64,000 bases of DNA. Source: Struthio camelus. Lineage: Eukaryota > Chordata > Aves > Struthioniformes > Struthionidae. The notes under the pieces are model-generated. The model made no database searches. It saw only the letters and a program-made list of their open reading frames with translations, and was not told the DNA's origin. The translations under genes and the position numbers were made by a program. The stretch covers positions 5,498,001 through 5,562,000 of the forward strand of contig NC_090946.1 of NCBI RefSeq assembly GCF_040807025.1, given 5' to 3'. Positions 37,001 through 48,700 of this stretch are shown piece after piece. How positions within the stretch are numbered: position 1 is the first letter of the stretch; every line of letters begins with the position of its first letter.

Positions 37001-37273
37001 GAGGCCGTACTGTCCCGCCAGCAGAGCTGGTTCCCCTGCACTTTGCCGGGGAGATGGGCAGCACAGGGGCATGGAGGAAGCCCTGGCCGGGGCCTGGCAT
37101 CCGGGGCACGAAGCAGCACCTGCCAGGCACTGGCCTTGCTGTCCACAGTGGGGAGCCAGCCCTCCCTCAGCCCCCTAGAGCCGCCCGCAACCGCCACAGA
37201 CGCCCTGGCCTCAACACCCAGTGACACGGGCTACGACGACGTTGGCATTGGTAGTCCCAGGACGTCTCTCTGA
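31053..37273 (+). CDS. Gene D: seven-SRCR receptor gene, disrupted by a 1-bp deletion in the SRCR5 exon
   Basis: Exons: 31053-31119, 31669-31989, 32164-32478, 32622-32930, 33180-33494, 33985-34301, 34388-34726, 34966-35352, 35648-35785, 36122-36223, 36471-36533, 36830-36958, 37149-37273. Splice sites match gene C. Exon 6 is 317 nt instead of 318: GCCGTGTCTGC replaces GCCGTTGTCTGC near 34290, just before Cys8 of SRCR5. The spliced message then meets TGA at 34409-34411, eight codons into the SRCR6 exon. The predicted product is a secreted fragment with SRCR1-4 and an incomplete SRCR5, no membrane anchor and no tail. All downstream exons would be intact if the base were restored, so an assembly error or a recent allele are both possible. 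SRCR1 has Trp to Cys (GQCGAVC), and the SRCR6 repeat is (Pro-Ala)6. Confidence 0.82.
34285..34301 (+). other. Frameshift at the end of the gene D SRCR5 exon
   Basis: One T is missing compared with genes C, E and F, in which the codons read GCC GTT GTC TGC TCG. It removes the Val-Cys8 end of the domain and destroys phase 1 at the donor. Confidence 0.8.
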
Positions 37274-37507
37274 GGACAGCAAGGCTGCCCCACAGCAGTC
37301 CCTGAGGACACGTGCGACACAGTAGGGCTCTGCCCCTGCGGAGACACAGCCTGGCCATGGTGGGGATCACCCGCTCAATGTACAGCCCGCTGGGGCCTGC
37401 CGAGGACTGCGGGCACGGTGGGGAACTGCCTCCAGCCTCCCTCCCACGCAGCCCTTCAGCACTACCTGAGTTTCTGTACACTTCCCCTGGGACTGTCTCG
37501 CTTTGCG

Positions 37508-37513
37508 ATTAAA
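37508..37513 (+). promoter_or_regulatory. ATTAAA polyadenylation signal of gene D
   Basis: Conserved context and spacing as in the other copies. The sequence from here to 37838 is gene flank with nothing recognised. Confidence 0.65.
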
Positions 37514-37838
37514 AGCCCACAAGTGCTTGGAGGCTCGGCTCCAGGGCCAGTGCTCTTCTGCGAGAGCCCTCAGTCAATTGCTGCTCTGCGCCTGGTCCCT
37601 GGTGTCTGTACGCAGTGGGAAGGTGCCCCCGCTTGGGCACAGCGGCTGTTGGTTGTGCTGCATCTGGGAAAAGTGTGCCCGTGTGGGAGGTGAGCTTCCC
37701 CTGGGAGAGAGAAGGATGCCCAGCAGCTGTGAAGCGACTGTGGGCAGGCGCTTGCCACCCTCGCCCCTGCCCTGGCAGAGGGCTCTGGCATGTGGGATGG
37801 AGGGAAAGTGCTGGGGTGGCGCCAGGTGCTGGCCACTG

Positions 37839-39845
37839 CATCACAGAATCCCAGAACAGATGAGGTTGGCAATGACCTCTGGTGATCATCGAGTCCAACT
37901 CCCCCTGCTCAAGCAGCGCCACCTCCAGCCCATTGCCCACGACCCTCTCCACACACTGCTGCAATATCTCCAAGCAGGGACACACACTCACACAACCTTT
38001 CTGGGAAAACTGCTCCAGGGCTCCCGCACCCCCACAGGAAACAAGTTTCTCCCCCTCTCCAGACAGAACTTCCTCCCTTTCAGTTTGTGCCCATTGCCTC
38101 GCCTCCTCTCAGTGGGCCCCTCTGACAAGAGTCTGGCCCCATCCTCTTCACACCTTCCCTTCCGATATTCATACCCACCTATAAGATCCCCCCTCACTCT
38201 TCTCTTCTCCACACTGTACAGCCCCACCTCTCTCAGCCTTTCCTCCTATGACAGATGCTCCCGTCCCTTCAGCATCTTGCTAGCCCTTCCTTGGACTCGC
38301 TCCAGCAGCTCCACGTCTCTCTTGTATTGGGCAGCCCAGAACTGTACACAGCAGCCCACACGGGGCCTCCCCAGGCAAGAGCTGAGGGCAAGGATCACCT
38401 CCCTCGACCTCCGGTCAACACTCTGCCTAATGCAGCCCCGCACACCATTGGCCTTCTTGGCCATCGGGCCACAGTGCTGGCTCAAGGTCTGCTTGTTCTC
38501 CACCAAGCCTGGCTGTATGAGGGGAGGTCCTCCCTGCTCCTTCTCTGCACACCTGCTTCCCACTACCTCAGCCCCCAGCCTCCACTGGTGCTGGGGGTTG
38601 TCCCTCCCGGGCTGCAGGCCTCTGCACTTCCCTTCACTCAACTTCAAGACGCTCCCCTCTGCCCATCGCTCCACTCTGGCCAGCTCCCTCAGAATGGCAC
38701 CTCTGCCCTCTGACCTAGCAGCCACTCCTCCCACCTTTGGCTCATCAACAAACTTGCTGCCAGCGCCCTCTCTCCCTTCCTCCAAGTCACTGAGCAATAA
38801 CTTGAACAATACTGCACCCACTCTTCACCCCTGGGGCACACCACGAGGGGATACACGCCGATCCACCTCAACTCTGTCCCGCTCTGCACAACCCTCTGAG
38901 CTCTGCCATACAGCCAGCTTTCAAGACACCACCCTCTCTGCTCCTCTCACCCACACTTCCTCAGCTTCCCTATGAGGATGTGAGGCGAGACAGGGTCCAA
39001 AGCCTTTCGCTAGTCAAAGGACACAGCATCCACTGCTCTCTCCTCATCTACCCAGCCTGGCGTCTCATCACAGAACACTCTCCGGTTGCTTAAGCAGGAT
39101 TTCTCCCCCATTCACTCCATGCTCACTGCTCTGGATCACTTCCTTAGCTGCCAAATGCTTGGAAATGGTGTCCAGGATGAGCTGCTCCATCACCTTTCCA
39201 GGCCTCGAGGTGAGGTTGCCCGACCTGCAGTTCCCTGCACCCCGCTTCTTGCCCGGTGGGAAGACTCACTCCAGTCTGACATTTGCTTTCTTCCAGGCCT
39301 CAGGCACCTTCCGTGATCGCTAAGCCCATCCTCCTCCAGCAGCCAAGTCTGCCTTTCGCCAGGCTTTCTCCCTGCTCTCCAGCGCCTGGGAGTCCCCAGG
39401 TAAAGACCACTCTTGCCAGTAAAGACTGCACCAAAGGCCGCACTCAGCCTCTCTGCCTTTTCTGTCTCCTTTGGCACCACCACCCTTGCCCCGTTCACCA
39501 GCAGGTCCACCGTTTCCCTACTCCTCCTTTTGTCACCCAGCTATTTTAAGAAGCCCTCCGTGTTGTCCTTCACATCCGTCGCCACATTAAACTCCCAGCG
39601 GGCCTTGGCCTTCCAAGACCCACCCCTGCCTCCTTGCACAACCTCCCTTTCTTCCTCCCAGGTTGCCTCAAGCTGCCTCCACACCAGCCCTTCTTCACGT
39701 TTGGCGAGTTCTCCCAAGCAAAGCCAAGCTGGGAAACTGACGTCGTGTGGCATTGCAGTGCTGGAAGAGTGGTTCCAGTGATGAGCAGCTCCTACCACAT
39801 CTGGCTTCATTTGCAACTGGCTTTGCTTCTTGTTGGCTTACAGTA
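37839..39845 (-). mobile_element. CR1 LINE fragment (older copy), D-E spacer
   Basis: Follows GGCCACTG directly, the type I junction seen after genes A and E. Its 3' part matches the A-B copy, not the B-C copy (GATGAGGTTGGCAATGACC). Broken reverse transcriptase relics lie on the - strand (38246-38821, RGASKMLKGREHLS; 39541-39816). Confidence 0.82.
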
Positions 39846-39895
39846 CAAACAGCAGTGCAGAGCACACGAGGTGAGGGAGCTCTTTAGGCCTCTCT

Positions 39896-42800
39896 CACAG
39901 AATCACAAAATCACAGAATTGTTGAGGTTGGACTAGATGATCTCCAGAGGTCCCTTCCAACCTCTCTGCTCAAGCAGAGGCCTCTAGACCATATTGCCCA
40001 GCATCACATCCAGACGGGTTTTGAAGATCTCCAGGGAAGGAGACTCCACTACCTCTCTGGGCAACCTGTGCCAGTGCTCACTCACCCTCACAGCAAAAAA
40101 GGTTCTTCCTCTTCTTCAGATGCAACTGCCTGTGGTTCAGTTTCTGCCCCTTGCCTCTTCTCCTGTCACTGGGCACCACAGAGAAGAGACTGGCCTCATC
40201 CTCTTCACACTCCCCCTTCAGATACTTGCACACGTTGATGAGATCCCCTCTCAGTCTTCTCTTCTCCAGGCTCAACAGGCCCAGCTCTCACAGCCTTTCT
40301 GCAGAGGACACATGCTCCAGTCCCCTCATCCTCTTTGTAGCCCTCCCCTGCACTCTCGCCACTAGTGCCATGTCTCTCTTGCACTGGGCAGCCCAGAAGT
40401 GCACACAGTACTCCAGCTGAGGCCTCCTCAGGGCTGAGGAGACGGGCAGGATCACCTCCCTCCACCTGCTGCCAACACTCTTCCTCATGCAACCCCAGCA
40501 TACCCTTGGCCTTCTTGGCCACAAGCCCACATTGCTGCCTCATGCTTCACTTGTTGTCCACCAGCACTCCCAGCTCCCTCTCTGCACACCTGCTTTCCAG
40601 CAGGTCAACCCCCAGCCTCTACTGGTGCCTGGGCTTATTCCTCCCGAGGTGCAGCACCCTGCACTTGCCTGGGTCGAACTTCAGCAGGTTCCTCTCCGCC
40701 CAACTCTCCAGCCTGGCCACGTCCCTCTGCATGGCAGCACAGTCTTCTGGTGGGTCAGACACTCTCCCCAGCTTTGGATCATCAGCAAACTTGCTGAGGG
40801 TGAAACTCTGTCCCTTCAGCCAGCTCCTCGATGAAGACATTGAACAAGACTGGAGCCAGCACTGACCCCTGGGGGACACTGCTCTCTACAGGCCTCCAAC
40901 TAGACTCTGCACCACTGACCACAGTCCTCCGAGCTCTGCCATCCAGCCAGTTCTCAAGCCATCTCACTGGCCACTCCTCCAACCCACACTTCCTCAGCTT
41001 GCCCACGAGGATGTCATGGGAGGCAGCGTCCAAAGCCTTGCTGAACTCCAGGCAGACAACAGCCACTGCTCTGCCCTCATCTCCCCAGACACTCATCCCA
41101 GCAGACAAGCCTAGCACATTGCTCAAGCATGATTTCCCTTTGCGGAATCCATGCTCACTACTCCTGATCACCTTCTTGTCCTCCACATGCTTGGTGAGGA
41201 CCTCCAGGATGACCTGTCCCTTCACCTTTCCAGGGATGGAGGGGAGGCTGACAGGCCTGGCATTTCCTGGCTCCTCCCTCTGGCCCTTTGGGAAGACTGG
41301 CGTGACACTGGCTTTCTTCCAGTCCTCAGGCACCTCTCCTGATCTCCAGGACCTTGCCAAGATGATGGAGAGTGGCCTAGCAATTACATCCGCCAGCTCC
41401 CGCAGCACTCGTGGGTGCATCCCTTCGGGGCCCATGGATTTGCGGATGTCAAGTTTGCACAAACGAGCTCTAAGCCCATCCTCCTCCACCAAGGGAAGGT
41501 CTTCTTTTCTCCAGACTTCCCCTCTTGTCCCCAGGCTCCGCAATTCCTGAGGACTGGCCTTAGCAGTAAAGACTGAAGCAAAGGCAGCATTCAATAACTC
41601 TGCCTTCCCTCTAGCCTTCGACACCAGGGCACCCGCCCCATTCAGCGGCAGGCCCACATTTTCCCTAGGCTTCCTTTTGCTATGGATGTATTTGAAGAAG
41701 CCCTTCTTGTTGTCCTTGACATCTCTTGCCAGATTTAATTCCAACTGGGCCTTAGCCTTCCTTCTCGCATCCCTGCACACTCTGACAACATCCCTATAGT
41801 CCTCCCAAGTGGCCTGTCCCCTTTGCCACATTCTGTAGACTTCCTTCTTCTGTTGGAGTTTGGCCAGGAGGTCCTTGCTCATCCACGCTGGTCTCCTGCC
41901 CGCTTTGCTCGACTTCTTCCTCAGAGGGATGCACCGATCTTGAGCCTGGAGGAGGTGATGCTTGAATATTAACCAGCTTTCTTGGACCTCTCGTCCTTCT
42001 AGGGCCCTACCCCATGACAGTCCCCTAAGTAGGTCCCTCAAGAGGCCAAAGTTAGCTCTCCTCAAGTCCAGCGTCGCAATCCTACTCATTGCCCTGCTCC
42101 CTCCTCACAGGATCCTGAACTCCACCGTCTCATGGTCACTGCAGCCAAGGCTGCCCCCAACCTGCACATCTCCAACTAGACCTTCTTGGTTTGTTAGTAC
42201 AAGGTCTAGCATTGCACCTCTCCTTGTTGGCATCTCCACCACCTGGGTCAAGAAGTTCTCCTCAATGCTCTGCAGGAACCTCCTGGACTCTTTGTGCCTA
42301 GCTGTGCTGTCTTCCCAGCAGATGTCAGGGTGCTTGAAGTCTCCCATGAGAACTAGGGCCTGTGATCGTGAGGCTACTGCCAGCTGTCTGTAGAAGGCCT
42401 CAGCGACAACTTCCTCCTGATCAGGTGGCCTGTAGTAAACCCCCACAGCAGTGTCACCCATGCTAGCCTGCCCTTTAAGCCTTACCCATAGGCTCGCAAC
42501 TTGCTCTTCAACCACCCCCCACTCCAGGCAGAGCGCCATACATTCTAGTTGCTCCCTCACATAAAGGGCAACTCCACCACCTCGTCTTCCTGGCCTGTCT
42601 TGCCTAAAAAGCACAGAGCCGCCCATGACAGCATTCCAGTCACGTGAACTATCCCACCATGTCTCTGTAACCGCAATGAGATCATGGTCCTGCAACCGCA
42701 CACAGATCTCTAACTCTTCCTGTTTATTCCCCATACTGCATGCATTGGTATACAGGCGTTTCAGAGAGCCAGTCAAGCACGCAGGCTTCCCAGGAGAGGT

Positions 42801-44494
42801 GCAAGAAGATCCTCCATAGCCATGTTCCATGCTGTCTCCCCTGGCTGTATGCACCCGCTGGAGGCATCCTGACTCGAGCGGTGTTTTACTGACTCCCCTG
42901 CCACTATACCACTCCCCTTCCCCCATCTCGCCTAGTTTAAAGCCCTCCTTACCAGGCTGGCCAATTTGTTGGCAAAGATGCGCGTGCCCCGCTTGGTAAG
43001 GTGGATCCCGTCGCTCCCCATCAGCTGTTGATCTTCAAACAGGGTCCCATGGTCATAGAAACCAAAGCCCTGTTGCCAACACCAGCGGCGCAGCCAGTTG
43101 TTAACTTGGAAAACTCGTCTACTCCTCCTCCCATCCTTTCCTCTCACAGGCAAGATTGAGGAGAAAACGACCTGGGCTCCGAGATCTTTCACCACCATTC
43201 CCAGAGCTCTGAAGTCCCATTTGATGGTTTCCAATTTGCCTTTTGTGTCGTTAGCGCCCACATGGCAGAGCAGCAGAGGGTAGTAGTCCGATGCACGGAC
43301 AAGCCTTGGCAGCCTTTCCATGACGTGTCTTCTTCGAGCCCCTGGCAGGCAGCAAACCTCTCTGGACAAGAGGTCAGGTCGGCAGATAGGTGCCTCTGTC
43401 CCCTGCAGCAGGCAGTCACCCACAACAATCACTCGCCGCTTCTTCCGGGGGTTCCTGCACGGCACAGGCTCTGCCAGGCCAGTTGCCTCCCTTGGAGCCA
43501 TGCCCAGCTCCTCCTCAGCTTGGAGGGCGCTCAACTTGTTCTTCAAGGGTACGTCTTGAGGAGGAGCAAGAGCCTTTCTGCTTTTACGAGAGGTCACCAG
43601 CTTCCAGCCCTCTTCAACAGCGATATGATGCACCTTTACACACGGTACAGAGCCCTCCGACAACTCCGCTGCACTGGGGGTGGGGGGGGGGGAACTCCTG
43701 GAGCTGCACAGTCTCCGAGAATACCCTGTCAATCTCCTGCTCATCCTCTCCGATGCTACGCAGCCTACTAACTTCCTCCCGTAACTCCTTTATCTGGCAA
43801 TGCAACTGGTCAACCACAGCACACCTCATGCAGGAGAGCTGACTGTCAGCCCAGGCCTCACGGAGAGGCCCCAGGCACTCCCTGCAGCCTGACACCTGCA
43901 GAGCTGCATCTGCTGTCTGAGGGTCTGTCGGGGTTGAAGCCTCAGACACAGCCGATGCAGCACCTCCAGCAGCCACTGGGGAACGTGCTCTGCAGCGTGT
44001 CATGACCGTGCCTGGGGAAGGACACACCACTGTGCAAACTAGAGAGGTGCCTTTGCCTTCTGGCACCCTTCTGCACAAACTGCTGCACAAACTGCTGCAT
44101 CTGCTCACTGCCTCTGGGGGCTGTGCTCTGGGAGCTGTGCCCTAGGCCTGGCTCTTATATAGGCCTCTGCCTAGCAGTGACTCACAAGGGTGCTTGACCC
44201 ACCCAGTCAGGAGCCACCTGAAACAAAAGCCCCAACTCCCTCTGACCAGGGCAGCTCAGGGAGCTCGTTAGCAGCAGCCCCACCTAGCTAGAACTTCCCA
44301 GGAGAAGTTCAGTCAAGGCCCCCTGCAGGAGTCCTTGCCCAGCTCTCCCTTCCTGCTAGCAGCAAGCACCGTCTAGTTCCTCGGGGGTCCCCAGAAAGCC
44401 TCCACAACTTCCAACAAGGCCCACAAAAGGCCCAGGCAGAGCCCAGACACTGTTGCGCAAACTGCTGCGTCTGTTCGCTGCCTCTGTTGGCTGG
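39896..44494 (-). mobile_element. Near full-length CR1 LINE, copy 3 (D-E spacer)
   Basis: Same insertion site as copies 1 and 2. It lacks their 23-bp deletion, so the reverse transcriptase runs open from 42089 down to about 40803, where two extra bases minus one shift the frame just before the FADD motif. The endonuclease is 42105-42926 and the shared in-frame TGA is at 42105-42107. ORF1 (42932-44108) is split by an 11-G run at 43682-43692. It is the least altered ORF2 of the three. Confidence 0.9.
40782..42089 (-). pseudogene. CR1 copy 3 reverse transcriptase part of ORF2, 435 aa open
   Basis: Covers the N-terminal linker ([12 protein letters not shown]), thumb/palm blocks ([49 protein letters not shown]) and [18 protein letters not shown]. 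The active-site FADDPKLG follows in another frame at 40619-40879 because of an indel near 40803. The upstream endonuclease is cut off by the TGA at 42105-42107. Confidence 0.8.
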
Positions 44495-45439
44495 CTCCAT
44501 CCTCATGCACTACTGAACCCTCCTCTCCTGCCTCAGCCCTTTCCCAAAGTGCAGCGGCCCAGGAGCGGCCGTGTTGGCAAAGCTCATCCTCACTTCCTCC
44601 TCCTCTACAGGCCCTTTTCCGCTGGAGCTCAGTCCACCTTAGCCACACCACCCTCTGGAGAGGCTATCCTCAGTCCTTCTGCAGCAGTCCCCTTCACCCG
44701 CACGGTCAAGGGCACTGCCACCACTCTCCCATGACCCTCACCTTTGTCCCCAGAGCTCCCCGCTTGCTCTCAATTTGCTCCACCTCTCCCTGGCAGCCTC
44801 ACCCCAAAGAGGTACCCATACGCAAAAGCAGAACATTATCTCTGTCAGAAATGCAGCTGGCTGAGCAGAAGCAACTGGCAAGATGCTGCCTGATGACAGG
44901 ATCCCACAGACACGTGTGCTGGGGCAGGAGCGCAGCGGCTCCACCTCACGCTGCCCCACATCGGTAAGTGGGCTGCCACAGCCACTTCCAGGCGGGGGCT
45001 GGTGTGCAGTGGGCTGGGAGCCACCTCCTTCCTGGCTCCGTGCTGCGTGGGGCGAGCACGGCTGCTGCGGGGGCTCGTGGGTTGCAGGCCGCAAGCAGCA
45101 CAGGCGGTTTCTAGCCTAGAGGCAGCCCCAGGGCCTGTCCTGTGTGGAGGGCCACAGAGCCAAGGTCCCTCAGGATTTCCCCCTCACCGGTGCCAGAGGA
45201 CAGACCCACAGCACAAAAGAGCCTGCAGCACATGCTGTCCCCCAGCAGAGCAGGGTCCCTGTCGATGCAGGGCTCTTGTCAGAATCCCCAGAACAGCAGG
45301 GCCAGACCCAGCCTCATGCGGGCACAGCCATGGAAGGGCCCGCACACCCTGCACCCGCTGCAGGCACCAAGGTGAGGAGCCCTGCTCAGCCCATCCAGAT
45401 CCCCACAAGGATGGCTGGGCAAGCGCCCACCCACTGGTG

Positions 45440-45640
45440 AGGCGTGCGTGATGCCAGAAGTGGTGCCGATCCGCATATATGGGCATGTACGGGGATGGGG
45501 AAGGTTATTGGAGGCTGGGGCTCCGTCAGATGGGAGATAACCCTCCTGATAACGCCTCAAAAGGTGCCTGCTGTGTTGATTGGCTCCCCTGGCAGCGGGG
45601 CCTGTGCCTCTGCCTATATATTGCCCTCCCCGCTGCAGGG
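45440..45640 (+). promoter_or_regulatory. Promoter block of gene E
   Basis: AGATAA (45535-45540), TGATAA (45547-45552), inverted CCAAT (45579-45583) and TATATATT (45615-45622). The flank 44495-45439 is gene-free and like the other copies. Confidence 0.65.
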
Positions 45641-45707
45641 GGCTCGTGGTGGCCCAGGAGGCAAGCAGGAGCTGGGGGGCTGCACTGCAGGACAGGTGGC
45701 GAACGGG

Positions 45708-48700
45708 ATGGCCACCACCAGCCAGCTGCCCACCAGGGCACTGGGGCTGCTGCTGTGCATGCAGCTGTGCAGGGGTGAGTGCCTGCGCGTTCTCTGGGGC
45801 TAGGGTCACCTGCCCTCATGCCCAGAGTGGGAGGCAGCCCTGGGGCTCAGGTGGCTACCATGGGCTGAGTTGGGTCACCACAGGGATGTGCGTGCCTGGC
45901 TCAAGCGGGCTTGCTCGTGAGACTGGTGGAGTCATCTCACTAGGGCAGCCTTTGAGGGCTCACAGAGCCTGGGCTGTGCTGGGGATGGGTCTTCTACTGA
46001 TGCAGCTGAATGCTGGGCAAACGTGGCGGGATACATTCCCTGCCCTGTCCCCCTTGCATTGGGTGCCAGGTGTTGAAGGGCTGGGTACGGCCCTGCCTTT
46101 CTTCAAAGTGGGTGTCCTGCAGCGCCCAGGGCTTTTCCACCCACACAGCTATCCCTCGTGCCAAGGGGTGGGCTCGGAGCAGGCAGTGGAGACTGGGAGA
46201 GCAAGGGACAGCCATGGGATGCACTCACCTGGGACAGGTGGACAGGGCAGGTTGTGATGGGCCCACGGGGTGCAACAATGGAGCTCAGTGCCCTCCTTTC
46301 TGGTCCCGCATGGGCACCCACAGGCACCGAGGAGCTGCGGCTGGTGGACGGAGGCAGCCGCTGCGAGGGCCGCGTGGAGGTGAAGCACGAGGGCCAGTGG
46401 GGCGTTGTGTGCAGCTACGACTTCCATTGGGATGTCCGCGAAGCCTCCGTGGTCTGCAGGCAGCTGGGATGTGGCACTGTGGCAAGGACCTCCCCGTACA
46501 CGCCGTTTGGGGCCGGAACTGGACGGATTTGGCTACAACCCTTCTTCTGCAGTGGTACCGAGCCAGCACTCCACAACTGCTTCCACTATGGCTGGGGCCA
46601 GCATTACTGTGACCATGACAGGGACGTCGGAGTGACGTGCTCAGGTGTGGGATTGGGTGACCATGGTGGGGCACAGCCCCTTGGCTGTGCAGGGCCAGGA
46701 GAGGGCATGGTTCTGCCAAGGGCCTCCCCTCTGGGGCCTCCCCAGGCAGAGATGGGGGGAGGGAGTGGGACCGGGGCGCAGCACCCTCATGGCCTGCCTG
46801 ACCACATCTCTGATGCAGATGCCGTGGAGCTGAGGCTGGTGAACGGAGGTGGTCCCTGCGAGGGCAGGCTGGAGGTGAAGCTGCGGGGCCAGTGGGGAAC
46901 AGTGGCGGATGATGAATGGGACATGGCAGACGCTGAGGTGGTGTGTCAGCAGCTGGGCTGTGGCTCAGCCCAAAGTGCCCCTGGCGTGACCCGCTTTGGG
47001 GAAGGGTCTGGACCAATTCATCTTGTACGGCCTGATTGTCGTGGTGACGAGTCTGCCCTTTGGGACTGCACAATCCCGGGATGGGGGCCGTACAATGTCA
47101 CCCATGGCTGGGATGTTGGTGTGGTCTGTCAAGGTAAGACCTCTGCGGAGGCTCCGTACAGCCTTGCACCTGGGTCCAGTGGTGGCAGCAGTAAGGCTCT
47201 TGGGCAGCCCCGTCACAACCCTCCCAGTGGATCTCGAGGGACCCCCAAGAGACCCCAGGCTCTCTGCCCCAACAGGATTTGTGCGGCTGGTCGGCGGGGA
47301 CGGCGCCTGCTCGGGCCGCGTGGAGGTGAGGCAGGGCCGTGCCTGGGCCACCCTCTGCGAGGGCCGTGTGGACCTCAACACCGCCCACGTCATCTGCAAG
47401 GAGCAGGGGTGCGGAGCAGCTCTGGCCGTCACCGGGGCGGCGCGCTTTGGGGCAGGAGCCGGGCCCATCTGGGATGGGGGCTTCGAGTGTGCAGGCAACG
47501 AATCCCTCCTGTCCACCTGCGCCCGACGACTGCCCCACGGCCAGCGCTGCAACCACACCAGCGACGCCGGCGTCGTCTGCTCCCGTAAGAGCACGCGGTG
47601 AGGGGCAGAGGCTGCAGATGGGGGGCGCGGGGAGATGGGAAGTGGGCACAGGGTGGTCCTGGGCAGGGATGGGCGGAGAGGCTGCGGGCTGCCTTGTGGC
47701 AGCCCCCAGGGTGCCGGCAGGCAGAGGGGTCGGGGCAGGCAGAGGGCTGCCGTGCCTGCATGCCCCCACCGTCCTATGGGGACAGCGCTCGGCACCGGGG
47801 CCCGTCGCCTCCAGCGCCCTTTCTCCATCGCAGCCTACACAGGCTTCAGGCTGGCCAACGGCAGCACGGCGTGCGCAGGGCGAGTGGAGGTGGAGGCGCG
47901 GGGCACCTGGGGTGCCCTCTGCGACGCCGGCTGGGACGAGCCCGACGCCCACGTGCTCTGCCACCACCTCGGCTGTGGCTTTGCCACCTCTGTGCCCCGC
48001 GGAGGGTCTTTTGGGGCAGGCACCGGCCCCGTGTGGCGCGACACCTTTCACTGCAGCGGCAGCGAGTCCCACCTGGCAGAGTGCCCTGCCACGGCGCTGG
48101 GCATCCCCGCCTGCTCGCCAGGCCACACTGCCGCCGTCCAGTGCTCAGGTGCGTGTGGGGCGGGCAGCAGCGGCCACGAGGGCCTCCTGGCGGGCAGGGC
48201 ACCGGGCACCCCAACACTGCGGGGTCCCACGCCCCGGGTTGCCACTGCCACCAGGAGCTGTGGGGCGCAGGGCGCGTCTCGGGCAGCACGGCCATTTCAG
48301 GCCAAGGGGAGGGCTGAGGCAGGTGCAGAGCAGGAGGGAGCCCGCCTAGAGGAGGGCAGTGGCGCCGGGCTGTCCCCCTCCGTGCCGGGGGCTCCGCGGC
48401 CCCCCCGGTGCTGCCATCTGCCCCGGTGCTGCTGCAGCCACGCCAGGGAGGGATGTGGCGGGCGCTCTCTGCTCTGCCCCACCGCCCCGGCCCCGCTGGC
48501 AGCCCTCGGAGGGCTCGCCGGCCATCGACGCCGCCTCTGGGCTGGCGGGGCCGGGGGCGGGCGGGGCCCTGCGGGCAGGCCCAGCCCCCAGCGCTCCCCG
48601 CAGCCCCCTCAGGACATGTGCCCTCTCGGAGGGACCAGGTGGCGCTGAACCCCTGCGGCTGGTGGACGGGGAGAGCCGCTGCGACGGGCGCCTGGAGATG

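Larger units (their letters stand above)
22177..37273 (+). repeat. Segmental duplication unit 2 (about 15.10 kb): spacer, CR1s, gene D
   Basis: Same order and spacing as unit 1, with the same CR1 insertion and type II spacer. The differences seen are single bases and a few short indels. Confidence 0.85.
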
